Assembly: GCA_964433755.1 (NCBI GenBank)
Contig: CAYSSR010000005.1
Location: 224,350-288,349 of the forward strand
From: JAUVXJ01 sp964433755
GTDB lineage: Bacteria; Chloroflexota; Anaerolineae; UBA7937; B3-Chlor
Length of the DNA: 64,000 nucleotides
Direction: 5' to 3'
Below the pieces are notes generated by a model. That model ran no database searches. It was not told the DNA's origin and worked only from the letters and a program-made list of their open reading frames with translations. Every line of letters starts with the position of its first letter. The stretch's first letter is position 1. The position numbers were made by a program, and so were the translations under genes. Shown here piece by piece: positions 49,853 to 58,629 of the stretch.

Positions 49853-50974
49853 GTGGGCATGCGTTACGAGCCATACTCAGCCAAGTCCATGATCAACAAG
49901 CTGCGTCACGTGGATGACTGGTTCTGGGCTTCATACACGGTCAACCCATACCGAGGCTGTGCTCACGGATGCATCTATTGCGATGCCCGAGCCAACCAGT
50001 ATGGGCTGGCCGAGAGCTTCGAGGAGACGGTGTACGTCAAGGAGAACGCCGCTGAGGTTCTGGATAGGCAACTGGCGAGGATAAAGCCGGCTGTCGCGGC
50101 GATGGGCGGGGTCTGTGATAGCTACCAGCCCATCGAGAGGGAGAAGGGTGTCACCAGGAGCGTGGTGGAGGTGCTCTCTCGCCACTCTTTTCCCGTGCAG
50201 GTGCTGACGAAGTCGGACCTGGTGTTGCGTGATCTGGAACTCTACCAGGAGGCGGCCAGACGATCGTGGGCTTGCGTGTTCTTCACCATCACGACCTTCG
50301 ACCAGGAGATCGCGGGCCGATTCGAGCCAGGAGCCTCTCCGCCACAGCGGCGGCTGGAGGCCATGAAGGCGGTGGCCGACGCTGGACTGACCACCGGAGT
50401 ATCCATGATGCCCTTGCTGCCCGGGATTTCGGACGACGATGGGAACATGGAGGACGTGGTCAGGAGGGTCAGAGATGCGGGCGGGCAGTTCGTGCTGGCC
50501 GCGGGATTGACTCTCAAAGACGGGGTCCAGCGGGAGCGGTACATGAGCTTCCTGGCGCAGCATTACCCCCAGACCCTCTCGCTCTACGATCGGCTCTACG
50601 GCCGGGGCTACGAAACGCGAGGTGACTACGCGCCGGTGTTGGTGCGGCGCGCGAGGGAGATCTGTGCGAGAAACGGCATCGCGGACCGCATGAGTCGCCC
50701 GGTGCTGCCCGGCGAGCAACTGCCGGTGAACAAGCGCATAGCGGAGAAGCTGTTCCTGAGGGCCTACGATCTGTTTCTGGAACAGGCTGCCAGCTATCGG
50801 CAGTGGGCGTATCGGAAGGCAGCCTGGTCCATAGACGAGCTGGAAGACGACGTGGAGGACCTCTATCGGCAGGGAGGCAGGAAGGGCTTGCAGAGCATCA
50901 AGGGGATCGGCAAGAGTCTCGCCCTGGAGATAGAGGAGTGGCTGCGATGCCTACCAGATGAGGTGCAAACATGA
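49853..50974 (+). CDS. SPL-like radical SAM protein with C-terminal HhH motif
   Basis: A 373-residue protein. The N-terminus is a radical SAM domain of the Rv2578c/spore-photoproduct-lyase-like group: SYTVNPYRGCAHGCIYCDAR, with CAHGCIYC as the cluster motif. VQVLTKSDLVLRDL and TGVSMMPLLPGISDDDGN are typical later blocks. The C-terminal 60 residues end with LQSIKGIGKSLALEIEEWL, a helix-hairpin-helix DNA-binding motif that most relatives lack. GTG 49853 has GAGGGA seven bases upstream; the ATG six bases later is the alternative. Its stop overlaps the DUF763 start by 4 bp. A role in DNA repair is inference from the motif and operon. Confidence 0.85.
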   Translation: MGMRYEPYSAKSMINKLRHVDDWFWASYTVNPYRGCAHGCIYCDARANQYGLAESFEETVYVKENAAEVLDRQLARIKPAVAAMGGVCDSYQPIEREKGVTRSVVEVLSRHSFPVQVLTKSDLVLRDLELYQEAARRSWACVFFTITTFDQEIAGRFEPGASPPQRRLEAMKAVADAGLTTGVSMMPLLPGISDDDGNMEDVVRRVRDAGGQFVLAAGLTLKDGVQRERYMSFLAQHYPQTLSLYDRLYGRGYETRGDYAPVLVRRAREICARNGIADRMSRPVLPGEQLPVNKRIAEKLFLRAYDLFLEQAASYRQWAYRKAAWSIDELEDDVEDLYRQGGRKGLQSIKGIGKSLALEIEEWLRCLPDEVQT

Positions 50975-52059
50975 GAACGGGAACGGCCAACCTACCTTTG
51001 CACTACGGCAGGGCGCCTCGCTGGCTGTTCGGTCGCATGCGGAAGCTGGCCGGAGAGATCGCCGGCGTGATCGTGGAGGAGCACGGCACCGAGGACCTGC
51101 TGCGCCGTTTGTCGGACCCGTTCTGGTTCCAGTCCTTTGGATGCGTACTGGGATTCGACTGGCATTCCAGTGGCCTTACGACCACCGCTTGCGGGGCGCT
51201 GAAGGAGGGTCTGCGGGAGCGCCAGGAGGAACTGGGACTGTTCGTGGCCGGAGGGAAGGGGGCGACCTCGCGCCGCACTCCTCAGGAGATAGAAGAGGTT
51301 GGTCCTTCGCTGAGCCGTGATCCGGCAGAGTTGGTGTATGCCAGCCGGATGGCGGCCAAGGTGGACAGCGCGGCTTTGCAGGACGGCTACCAGATCTACC
51401 ATCACACCTTCGTGTTCAACCGGCAGGGGACGTGGTGTGTGATACAGCAGGGCATGAACGCCACGACACGCTTCGCACGCAGGTATCACTGGTTGAGCGA
51501 TGGCATGCAGGACTTCACTTGTGAGCCTCACGCCGCCATCTGCTGCGATCAGGGGGGAGACGTGCTGAACCTCGTGGCCAAGGAGAGCGAGGCGGCCCGC
51601 CAAGCCAGCACCACCCTGAGCCAGGAGTCTCCCGATCGGCTGCTGGCTGAGCTGAAGCGGTTGCAGCATCTGGAGTTGCCTGCCCGTCACGAGGTACGGC
51701 TGAGCGAAGTGCACCCGGACAGGCTTCGCACCATCTTTCTCAAGACCTACGAGACGCAGCCACGGGACTTCGAGACGCTGTTGAGTCTGCAAGGTGTGGG
51801 GGCCAAGACGATCCGGGCGCTGAGTTTGATCGCCGAGTTGGTATATGGCGCCACACCGAGCTTTCGCGACCCCGTGAGGTACAGCTTTGCCCACGGTGGG
51901 AAGGATGGCCATCCCTATCCTGTAGACCGTGCCAACTACGACCGTTCCATCTACACACTGGAGCAGGCCCTGCGCAGGGCTCGACTGGGAGACAGGGAGA
52001 AGCTGGCTGCCCTGCGGAGGCTCGCCGCCTGGGGTGAGCAGACCAAGCCGGCAACGTGA
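50971..52059 (+). CDS. DUF763 domain-containing protein
   Basis: A 362-residue protein that matches DUF763 from its first residues: GTANLPLHYGRAPRWLFGRM, LSDPFWFQSFGCVLGFDWHSSG and TTACGALKEGL. The family occurs mainly in archaea and thermophilic bacteria and has no known activity. Near residue 270 it has FETLLSLQGVGAKTIRALSL, a helix-hairpin-helix-like motif, followed by a DPVRYSFAHGGKDGHPYPVD block with conserved His/Asp, reminiscent of a DNA glycosylase or nuclease active region. It lies between an HhH radical SAM protein and MutM, so DNA repair is the best guess. Confidence 0.88.
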   Translation: MRTGTANLPLHYGRAPRWLFGRMRKLAGEIAGVIVEEHGTEDLLRRLSDPFWFQSFGCVLGFDWHSSGLTTTACGALKEGLRERQEELGLFVAGGKGATSRRTPQEIEEVGPSLSRDPAELVYASRMAAKVDSAALQDGYQIYHHTFVFNRQGTWCVIQQGMNATTRFARRYHWLSDGMQDFTCEPHAAICCDQGGDVLNLVAKESEAARQASTTLSQESPDRLLAELKRLQHLELPARHEVRLSEVHPDRLRTIFLKTYETQPRDFETLLSLQGVGAKTIRALSLIAELVYGATPSFRDPVRYSFAHGGKDGHPYPVDRANYDRSIYTLEQALRRARLGDREKLAALRRLAAWGEQTKPAT

Positions 52060-52093
52060 GCTTGGCCAGAGCGACGAGGGGAGTCTGCAAACG

Positions 52094-52909
52094 ATGCCCG
52101 AACTGCCTGAGTTGGAGATTCTCAAGCACGAGCTGAGGGACCACGTGTTGGGTCGCCGGGTGCGGAAGCTCGTCTTCCCCGAGGGCGAGGAAAGTGGTTG
52201 CCCCGTGGACCAGTGGAAGGCGGCGGTCGAGGGTGCTGCCATCGCGAACGTCCGGCGGCGAGGGAAGATGCTCGTTCTCGATCTGGACAGTGGGTACTCG
52301 CTGGTGGTTCATCTGATGATGGTGGGACAGTTGATGCTCTCCAGCCTCCACGACGGAGAACCCAGCGATGTCCGCTTGACCCTGGTCTTCGATGCAGACC
52401 AACTCACACTGGGCCAGGTACACCTCAAGTTCGTTCGCCTGACGCCCACGGAGGAGCTCGAGTTGCTCCCGGAAGTGAGGAAGCTGGGCCTCGATCCCAC
52501 GTCTGCCGAGTTCACTGCAGAGGCGCTAGGGGAGATGCTCGATCAGCGTAGGGGCAAGATCAAGTCCTTCTTGCTGGACCAGAGGCACATCGCGGGGGTG
52601 GGCAACACCTACGCCGATGAGATACTCTTCGAGGCTCGCATCGCTCCCTCCAGAGTGGCCTCGTCTTTGGATGCGAGAGAGGTGCAGCGGCTGCACGAGG
52701 AGATCGTGACCACCCTGGAGCGAGGACTGGAGCTGGGCGGGTCCTCAGAGATGGCCTTCGTGCACCTGGACGGCAGCAAGGGGGGATTCCAGGAACGGTT
52801 CCAGGTGAAGGGCCGCAAGAGAGAACCTTGCTTCGTCTGTGGAACCCCGATAGAGAAGACCTCCATCGGAGGCAGAGGCACCTACTTCTGCCCTTATTGC
52901 CAGAAATGA
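52094..52909 (+). CDS. mutM: Formamidopyrimidine-DNA glycosylase
   Basis: A 271-residue Fpg/Nei enzyme that excises oxidised purines and cuts the abasic site. The catalytic N-terminus MPELPELEI begins at ATG 52094, fixing the start: Pro2 is the nucleophile and Glu3 the acid. Also visible are GRRVRKLVF, a KMLVLDLDSGYSLVVHLMM core, the H2TH motif HIAGVGNTYADEILFEARIAP (quoted by GVGNTYADEILF), and the C-terminal zinc finger CFVCG/CPYCQ ending after KGRKREP. The fourth ligand pair and the QxxxF-type Arg region are complete. Last gene of the operon, 34 bp after DUF763. Confidence 0.95.
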   Translation: MPELPELEILKHELRDHVLGRRVRKLVFPEGEESGCPVDQWKAAVEGAAIANVRRRGKMLVLDLDSGYSLVVHLMMVGQLMLSSLHDGEPSDVRLTLVFDADQLTLGQVHLKFVRLTPTEELELLPEVRKLGLDPTSAEFTAEALGEMLDQRRGKIKSFLLDQRHIAGVGNTYADEILFEARIAPSRVASSLDAREVQRLHEEIVTTLERGLELGGSSEMAFVHLDGSKGGFQERFQVKGRKREPCFVCGTPIEKTSIGGRGTYFCPYCQK

Positions 52910-53059
52910 CAGACCGTCGGCGGACGTTCGTGCCCGCAGGCATCTCGACGCTACAACCCCAGCGGTGTCATCAACGGAGCGGTGCGTGGGGGGCAGGCAG
53001 ACCAGGGGGATGGCTGTGATTGGCTGGAAGGAATCTTGTGCCCCTGTCGTGGGCACCGC

Positions 53060-53362
53060 CTAGAGTCTCTCGAACTCCTCGCAGCCCTCTCTGCACGTCC
53101 TGGGGTCGCCGATCTCCTCGGTCTTCGCTGTACAGACAGCGAAGATAGCGACCCTGCGCAGAAAGCCAAGGCGGGACTTCACCTCGGCCTCCAGGGCCAG
53201 GTTGGCGCAGGGGTTACGCTCAAGGATCTCTGGCACCGCACAAGAACGGCACAGCTTCTCGTCCCACGGAGCCGAGGCTGGATTGCGCTGAAGGAGACGG
53301 CACTCTCTCCTCGGTGACTTACGATGGCTATCCTCGTAGAAGAATCTGCACGCGCGGGTCAT
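53060..53362 (-). CDS. Small Cys-rich protein
   Basis: A 100-residue protein with nine Cys, several in pairs: RECRLLQ, LCRSCAVPEILERNPCANL, FAVCTAK and RTCREGCEEF. The pattern suggests zinc or Fe-S binding, and the VPEILERNPCANL block looks like a conserved family core I have seen in Chloroflexota hypothetical proteins; I cannot name it. ATG 53362 lies 3 bp after the stop of the aldo/keto reductase, whose own C-terminus carries two ferredoxin-like clusters, so the two are probably one transcript. Coding is supported by this placement and by the ordered Cys pattern. Confidence 0.6.
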   Translation of the reverse strand: MTRACRFFYEDSHRKSPRRECRLLQRNPASAPWDEKLCRSCAVPEILERNPCANLALEAEVKSRLGFLRRVAIFAVCTAKTEEIGDPRTCREGCEEFERL

Positions 53363-53365
53363 GAG

Positions 53366-54415
53366 CTACCTCGCCCGGTCATCTGGGATCAGGCCGCACT
53401 TCCTCATTTCTCTGTGGAACAGATCGATGTGCTCCTGGATCATCTCCCGGATGGGCAGGCCATAGGGACACTTCTCCTCACACTCGCCGCACTCGATGCA
53501 TTCCTCTGCGGTCTCAACGTCTGCCGCCAGGCCGGAGAAGATACCCGCTGCCGGCATACGCTTGATCACACTGTCGAGGATCATCAGGCTTTGGATGGAG
53601 ACGCCCTGAGGGCAGGGCTGGCAGTATCCACAGCGACGGCAGAAGCGGTTGCCTAGCTCGGAGCGCATACGCTCTATCGCCGTCTGTTCCTGGGCAGTCA
53701 GCCCTTCCGGTCCCTCCACAATGGCGACGATCTCTTCCATCTCGGCCGCCCGCTCGATGCCCGGGATGGGAAGAACCTGGGGAAACTGCCGGAGGTACTT
53801 GAAGGCCAGGGTGGCATCGTCCAGTGCTCCTCCCGCCAGGGGTTTCATGGCGATGAACCCCACCTCCCTTTCCAGGGCCAGGGGGATGAGCTCGTCCGCT
53901 GCTTCCCGGGTGATGAAGTTGAAGGGGAACATGATGGTCTCGAAGAACCCGGATTGCACTGCTTCCAGAGCCACGGTCATGGAGTGGGAGCTCAGGCCGA
54001 TGTGCCGCACGATGCCTGAGGTCTGCGCCTGCCGGACCACGTCTAGGGGACCGCCTGAGGCCAGGACCTTCTGGTAGTCCTCCTCGGTGCTAACGCAGTG
54101 GAACTGGTACAGGTCGATGGTTTCCACCCCCAGCCGCTCCAGACTCAAGGCGAGGTGCTTCGCCACCCCTTCACCGTCTCTGGCCTGGGTCTTGGTCGCC
54201 AACACCAGGTCCTCGCGCCGGTCACCTATCGCATCTCCGATGCGTTCCTCGCTGGTAGAATAGGCATTGGCCGTGTCCAGGAAGGTGACTCCCAGGTTGA
54301 GGCAGCGCCTGACGACCGACACCGCTTGATCGTGGGAAAGGCGCTGGATGGGGATGCCGCCGAATCCGATCTCGGAGACCACCATACCGGTAGCGCCCAG
54401 GTTGATCTTGCGCAT
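53366..54415 (-). CDS. Aldo/keto reductase with C-terminal 4Fe-4S ferredoxin domain
   Basis: A 349-residue protein. The AKR barrel starts MRKINLGATGMVVSEIGFGG; the catalytic region is FLDTANAYSTSEERIG (Asp, Tyr) with Lys in LVLATKTQ and His in YQFHCVS. After residue 270 it departs from simple AKRs: CRRCGYCQPCPQG and CIECGECEEKCPYGLP are two four-Cys motifs of the kind that bind 4Fe-4S clusters. Such fusions accept electrons from ferredoxin-like partners in anaerobes. ATG 54415 is fixed by the conserved MRKINLG start. It follows the FHA gene after 34 bp. Confidence 0.93.
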   Translation of the reverse strand: MRKINLGATGMVVSEIGFGGIPIQRLSHDQAVSVVRRCLNLGVTFLDTANAYSTSEERIGDAIGDRREDLVLATKTQARDGEGVAKHLALSLERLGVETIDLYQFHCVSTEEDYQKVLASGGPLDVVRQAQTSGIVRHIGLSSHSMTVALEAVQSGFFETIMFPFNFITREAADELIPLALEREVGFIAMKPLAGGALDDATLAFKYLRQFPQVLPIPGIERAAEMEEIVAIVEGPEGLTAQEQTAIERMRSELGNRFCRRCGYCQPCPQGVSIQSLMILDSVIKRMPAAGIFSGLAADVETAEECIECGECEEKCPYGLPIREMIQEHIDLFHREMRKCGLIPDDRAR

Positions 54416-54449
54416 GCTTGCTACTCCGGCTCCGTAGGCTAAATCTGAT

Positions 54450-54962
54450 TCAGGGTAGGTGCCGCGCCTGTTTGAACGTGAGATCCGTATTGCCCATCGT
54501 AATGACGGAATGGTCTCTGATCGGACTCGCCGCCGAGGGGTCCGCCCTTGTCCCATCAACGTAGGTCTCTGATGTGCTGTGCAGGTCAAACAGGAGAAAG
54601 CGGTCTCCGTCAACCACCAAGCGGGCGTGCCGGCGGGAGACGGTGGAATCGTCCAATCTGATGTCGCAGGAGCTGCCTCTGCCGATGAGGTTCTCGCCTT
54701 GTACGACCATGTGATGCTTGCCGGCATCGGGTCCGTCACTGACCACGAGCCAGCCGGCCGCCATCTCGTGGGCCAGTGAGGGCCAGGATTCCGGCGACGC
54801 CGAGCTGAGGTCATGCGTTGCCTCCGGCGCCTCGAAACGTGCTCTGGTCTGTGAGCGTTGCCCGGTGACCGTCAACTTACGCAAGAGGAACCAATAGATG
54901 AGGAAGACGGCAAGCCCCAGGAGAATGACCGCTCCAAGGATAAACGTGATGGCCCCATCCAC
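54450..54962 (-). CDS. Membrane-anchored FHA domain protein
   Basis: A 170-residue protein with one N-terminal helix (FILGAVILLGLAVFLIYWFLL), a polar linker and a C-terminal FHA domain at about residues 75-165: ENLIGRGSSCDIRLDDSTVSRRHARL (quoted by GRGSSCDI and VSRRHARL) and the STSETYVDG loop, which keep the phosphothreonine-contacting Arg, Ser and Asn/Thr positions. It should bind a phosphorylated partner near the membrane; no Ser/Thr kinase is in the window. Its promoter is at 54987-55015, and the aldo/keto reductase and Cys-rich protein follow in the same direction. Confidence 0.9.
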   Translation of the reverse strand: MDGAITFILGAVILLGLAVFLIYWFLLRKLTVTGQRSQTRARFEAPEATHDLSSASPESWPSLAHEMAAGWLVVSDGPDAGKHHMVVQGENLIGRGSSCDIRLDDSTVSRRHARLVVDGDRFLLFDLHSTSETYVDGTRADPSAASPIRDHSVITMGNTDLTFKQARHLP

Positions 54963-54986
54963 TCGTACGTCTCCTTCCGCCTGGGG

Positions 54987-55015
54987 AGTATACCACGGCG
55001 GCTAGTTCGACACAA
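54987..55015 (-). promoter_or_regulatory. Sigma70-type promoter for the FHA-AKR-Cys-rich operon
   Basis: On the minus strand: TTGTGT (55015-55010), 17-bp spacer, TATACT (54992-54987), with the FHA start codon 25 bases on. Confidence 0.65.
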
Positions 55016-55187
55016 AAGGACACGCGGGTTTGGCGCCGGGCGTGGCCGCTACATGCTGCGGTGAGGTTTGGGCGATGCAGGGCACGCAAAGATCGCGTTC
55101 AGAGCCAGGAGCAGGCTCGCAAACCCTGGGCGCCCGCAGACTCGTCTCGGCATCGGAAGTCGAAGGGGCGCTCCGATACCTGGCAGA

Positions 55188-55808
55188 CTACACGTTGGAG
55201 GCTGCCAGAACCATCATCACGTAGATGGCCCAATGGATGACCACTGAGGGCAGGACCGATTCGCTCTTCAGATCGATGTAGCCAAACGCAGCCCCGCCGA
55301 AGATGGTGCTCAGGGTCTCCAATTCGGGCTTGCCCAGGTGCATGATGGCAAAGGGGATGGCCTGGATCCAGATGGCCAGGGGTCCCAAGCGATCCTTCAA
55401 GCCGAAGAGCATGAAGCCCCGGAAGATGAACTCCCAACTGAACATGTAGATCGCCTGGCGCAGGGCGAACTCCATTACTTCGCGCGACAGGGGCTCCTGA
55501 AACGATAGTGAACCGTAGTAGGAGCGGAATTCCGGTAGCTGTGAAAGGCCGACGATGATCACGGCCATGAGAAGGATGCCCAGCACCGCCCACAGAGCGC
55601 CCTGTCTCCAGTTGCCCAGCCTCAGTCCGAAGCGACGAGGGTCTTCCCTGAATACGAGCAGGATGATACCTAGAGGGATCAGGAAGTAGAAGACGAACGA
55701 GGAGAGAGTATCGTCTCCCAGGATCCTGTGGTAGTGGCTGGCGACCAGCAACAGAGTCGAAGAAACGAGGATGGTGGCAGCCTTGAGGTCCGATCTGTTC
55801 ACCGTCAC
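55188..55808 (-). CDS. CPBP family intramembrane metalloprotease
   Basis: A 206-residue membrane protein with about six helices. The CPBP (Abi) motif is seen at SWEFIFRGFMLFGL near residue 125, though with one Glu (WEFIFR) where many members have EExxxR. The second motif is IPFAIMHLGKPE near 160, with FGGAAFGYI, and HWAIYV near the end supplies the last His. These proteins relate to CAAX prenyl proteases; in bacteria they act in protein processing or immunity. The gene lies 36 bp after a GT39 gene in the same direction and may share its promoter. Confidence 0.88.
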   Translation of the reverse strand: MTVNRSDLKAATILVSSTLLLVASHYHRILGDDTLSSFVFYFLIPLGIILLVFREDPRRFGLRLGNWRQGALWAVLGILLMAVIIVGLSQLPEFRSYYGSLSFQEPLSREVMEFALRQAIYMFSWEFIFRGFMLFGLKDRLGPLAIWIQAIPFAIMHLGKPELETLSTIFGGAAFGYIDLKSESVLPSVVIHWAIYVMMVLAASNV

Positions 55809-55844
55809 TGTATTCTCTCCCCGGTCAATGTGCTCGCGCTCCGC

Positions 55845-57260
55845 TCAATAGGTGAATCTGGCCGTGTTTCCGCCGGAGGAGAACAGCAGCCGAAGCTTCT
55901 CCGCATCGACGTTCAGCTCGTATGCCCAATTCAGCAGCAAGAGTGCGACCAGGGCTGCGGTCAACAGCAGCCCCCACCGCGCGTGCTGGCGGGCCGCACT
56001 CTCGGAGGAATGTAGATTGTCGCTAGCGCTGCGGAGCGCCCTGATCCCCTGCGTAGCAAAGATAGCCAGGAAAGGGACCATGGCCAGGTGGAACCGTGGC
56101 TCGGCCATGATCAGGACGTGTACACCAACTAGGTAGATCAGCAGAAGGTAGACCAGCGTGTTGTACCTCGTGAGGCGACTCATCACCATCGCTGGCACGC
56201 TCAACAGAAGTACCGCCACCCAGGGTGTGCAGATCGCGAGGAAGATCAGCAGCAGGACCGGCGGCGGCAACTCGCCCAGGAAGTTGTTCGAATAGAAGTA
56301 GAGAAGCACTCTCTTGTCGAGGCGAAGGAAGTGCGATAGCTTGCTCAGCAACAGCCACGCTGCCCGAACTGGATCGTCTCTGATGAATCCGAGGCCGCGC
56401 TCCATGCCCAGGTTGTGGGAGGCCTTCTCGGTCTCGAGGGTGGGTTCGTCGAAGGCGCCGATCTCCTCCAGAAACTCGACGGCGATGTCAGAGTCGAAGG
56501 TGCCGGTGCCCTCAGGGTGGTAACCCAGGTAGAAGTTGAAACCCATGCTGGATTCCACGAACACAAACTCGTGGTAGAGCAGAGTATTCCTGATGCTCCA
56601 GGGTACAGTGAGGAGCGCCACTGGCGCGAGGACCAGGATCCAGTTCTTCAGCGCTTCCCTCCTGTCAGAGGAATACCACCACAGCCAGGGCAGCAGCAGT
56701 ACCAGGAATCCGCTGATCACCGAGCGTGTGAGGATAGTCAGGCCGAGCAAGACGCCTGCCAGCAGGAAGAGCCCCCGATGCGAGGTCTCGGCTGCTTGGT
56801 ACAGGCAAAGGATGGTGGCTGGCACAAGGAGAAAGAAGAGGTTCTCTGTCGCCAGGCCCAGGGGATAGAGGAGAAACATGGGATACAAGGCCACGATGGA
56901 TGCAGCCACCATGCCGGCTCGGGCGTCGAACAACCTCCGCCCGAGGTTGTGTACCACCACAGGCACGAATGCGCCCAGAACCGCCTGGGCGATTCTGGCC
57001 ACGGCGAAATGGTGCCCAAACAGAGTATACAAGACCGCTAGAAAGAGGGGATAGAGAGGCGCCCTGGCCGCGGTCGGAATGCCTCCGTACCAGGTGAAGC
57101 CCTGCCCCAGTCTGATGCTGTCGGCAAGGCCGTCGTACTGGTACATGTCGTCGAGGGCGATGCCCAGGTCGAGGCTGAGCAAGACCGGGACCAGCCGTAC
57201 GACGAGAGCAAGTAGGAACAGTACACCCTCGGATCTCCACCTGTGCCCCTGTCGTTTCAT
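55845..57260 (-). CDS. Glycosyltransferase family 39-like membrane protein (ArnT/PMT type)
   Basis: A 471-residue polytopic protein with 10-12 helices. After the first helix comes an extracytoplasmic loop with ALDDMYQYDGLADSIR, holding the acidic catalytic residues of GT-C enzymes, then ARAPLYPLFLAVLYTLFG, a typical second block. It would transfer a sugar from a polyprenyl-phosphate donor to a protein or lipid outside the membrane. That fits a cell with Thr/Pro-rich, potentially O-glycosylated surface proteins, but is inference. ATG 57260 is chosen because upstream in-frame residues are not hydrophobic and the promoter at 57268 leaves no room for a longer protein. Confidence 0.88.
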   Translation of the reverse strand: MKRQGHRWRSEGVLFLLALVVRLVPVLLSLDLGIALDDMYQYDGLADSIRLGQGFTWYGGIPTAARAPLYPLFLAVLYTLFGHHFAVARIAQAVLGAFVPVVVHNLGRRLFDARAGMVAASIVALYPMFLLYPLGLATENLFFLLVPATILCLYQAAETSHRGLFLLAGVLLGLTILTRSVISGFLVLLLPWLWWYSSDRREALKNWILVLAPVALLTVPWSIRNTLLYHEFVFVESSMGFNFYLGYHPEGTGTFDSDIAVEFLEEIGAFDEPTLETEKASHNLGMERGLGFIRDDPVRAAWLLLSKLSHFLRLDKRVLLYFYSNNFLGELPPPVLLLIFLAICTPWVAVLLLSVPAMVMSRLTRYNTLVYLLLIYLVGVHVLIMAEPRFHLAMVPFLAIFATQGIRALRSASDNLHSSESAARQHARWGLLLTAALVALLLLNWAYELNVDAEKLRLLFSSGGNTARFTY

Positions 57261-57267
57261 CGCGGCT

Positions 57268-57296
57268 ATTATAGCACCCGCGTCGTGATGTGCCAA
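57268..57296 (-). promoter_or_regulatory. Sigma70-type promoter for the GT39-CPBP pair
   Basis: On the minus strand: TTGGCA (57296-57291), 17-bp spacer, perfect TATAAT (57273-57268). It ends only 7 bases from the ATG at 57260, so the transcript would be leaderless or start just inside the gene, unless translation begins slightly later. Confidence 0.6.
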
Positions 57297-57335
57297 TGGC
57301 TTGCCGGTGCGGCCTTTCCGGACGCGGCCTTGTTC

Positions 57336-57364
57336 TTGACACGCCTGTGTGTTTGGAGTAGGAT
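57336..57364 (+). promoter_or_regulatory. Sigma70-type promoter for the inositol lipid operon
   Basis: Perfect TTGACA (57336-57341), 17-bp spacer, TAGGAT (57359-57364). The leader to the inositol-phosphate synthase is about 50 bases. Confidence 0.65.
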
Positions 57365-57421
57365 TAGAAGTTGACCATCGCGAGGACAACCGGTTAAGGA
57401 GACACATCGTCGGGCTTGGCG

Positions 57422-58579
57422 ATGGGACCCGCGGAGATTGCAGGGGGGTTAGTCGAATTGGACGAAGAAAAAGATCAGAAAGAAAAAGCCAAGAAGACAC
57501 CCAAGGAAGACAAGAAGGTCAGGGTGGCCATCATCGGCGTGGGTAACTGCGCCTCCGCTTTCGTACAGGGCGTGCACTACTACAGGGATGCCAAGGTCAA
57601 AGACAACGTCCCTGGCATCATGCACGTAAACCTGGGCGGTTATCACATCCACGACATCGAATTCACCGCCGCCTTCGACATCGACGGCAACAAGGTGGGT
57701 AAGGACCTCTCTGAGGCGATCTTCACCTATCCCAACAACACGTACCGTTTCTGCGAGGTTCCCAGCCTTGGGGTGCCGGTGCACCGCGGAATGACCCACG
57801 ATGGCCTTGGCAAGTACCTCAAGCAGATCATCACCAAGGCCCCCGGCAAGACAGCGGATATCGTGCGCATCCTCCAGGAGACCAAGACCGACGTCGTGGT
57901 CAACTATCTGCCGGTGGGCAGCGAGATGGCCACCAAGTGGTACGTGGAGCAGGTGCTGGCCGCCGGCTGCGGTTTCGTCAACTGCATTCCGGTGTTCATC
58001 GGACGCGAGGACTATTGGCAGACGCGCTTCCGAGAGCATAATCTGCCCATGATCGGTGATGACATCAAGTCCCAGGTGGGTGCTACCATCGTTCACCGCG
58101 TCTTGACCCGACTCTTCCGAGACCGCGGCGTGATCCTGGAGCGGACCAGCCAGTTGAACGTGGGCGGCAACATGGACTTCTGGAACATGCTGGAGCGGGC
58201 TCGTCTGGTTTCGAAGAAGATCTCCAAGACCGGGGCGGTGACCTCGCAACTGGACTACGACATCGGAGCGGACAACATCTACATCGGACCGAGCGACTAT
58301 GTTGCCTGGTTGACGGATCGTAAGTGGGCCCACATCCGACTCGAGGGACGCAGTTTTGGTGACGTGCCTCTGAACATCGAGCTCAAGTTGGAGGTCTGGG
58401 ACTCGCCGAACTCGGCCGGCGTGGTAATCGACGCTGTGCGGTGCTGCAAGCTAGGCCTGGACCGCGGTCTTGCCGGCACTCTCCCGGGACCCGCGGCCTA
58501 CTTCATGAAGACGCCCCCCGTGCAGTACACGGACGACGAAGCTCGCAACATGGTAGAGGAGTTCATTCGGGGCAAGTAG
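57422..58579 (+). CDS. ino1: Inositol-3-phosphate (myo-inositol-1-phosphate) synthase
   Basis: About 385 residues; converts glucose 6-phosphate to inositol phosphate with NAD+. Motifs: VRVAIIGVGNCASAFVQGV (NAD-binding), PSLGVPVHRGMTHDG, VVNYLPVGSEMATKWYVEQ, NCIPVFIG, and the catalytic block GDDIKSQVGATIVHRVL with the conserved Lys, followed by NVGGNMDFWNM. This is the short bacterial/archaeal form. The start is uncertain: ATG 57422 has no good ribosome site, while a TTG 12 codons later follows GGGGGG at a suitable distance. An acidic/Lys-rich stretch precedes the NAD domain either way. It heads the lipid operon. Confidence 0.93.
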   Translation: MGPAEIAGGLVELDEEKDQKEKAKKTPKEDKKVRVAIIGVGNCASAFVQGVHYYRDAKVKDNVPGIMHVNLGGYHIHDIEFTAAFDIDGNKVGKDLSEAIFTYPNNTYRFCEVPSLGVPVHRGMTHDGLGKYLKQIITKAPGKTADIVRILQETKTDVVVNYLPVGSEMATKWYVEQVLAAGCGFVNCIPVFIGREDYWQTRFREHNLPMIGDDIKSQVGATIVHRVLTRLFRDRGVILERTSQLNVGGNMDFWNMLERARLVSKKISKTGAVTSQLDYDIGADNIYIGPSDYVAWLTDRKWAHIRLEGRSFGDVPLNIELKLEVWDSPNSAGVVIDAVRCCKLGLDRGLAGTLPGPAAYFMKTPPVQYTDDEARNMVEEFIRGK

Positions 58580-58629
58580 CTCCCACGGGGAACCGAGGCT
58601 CCCTTCCGCCCTTCGTCTAAGGAAGATGC

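Noticed and set aside
53366..54814. A longer 482-codon reading of the aldo/keto reductase.
   Set aside because: The first 133 residues are the out-of-frame shadow of the FHA gene; the family start MRKINLG is at 54415.
55845..57500. A longer 551-codon reading of the GT39 protein.
   Set aside because: The extra 80 residues are not membrane-like and would cross both divergent promoters.
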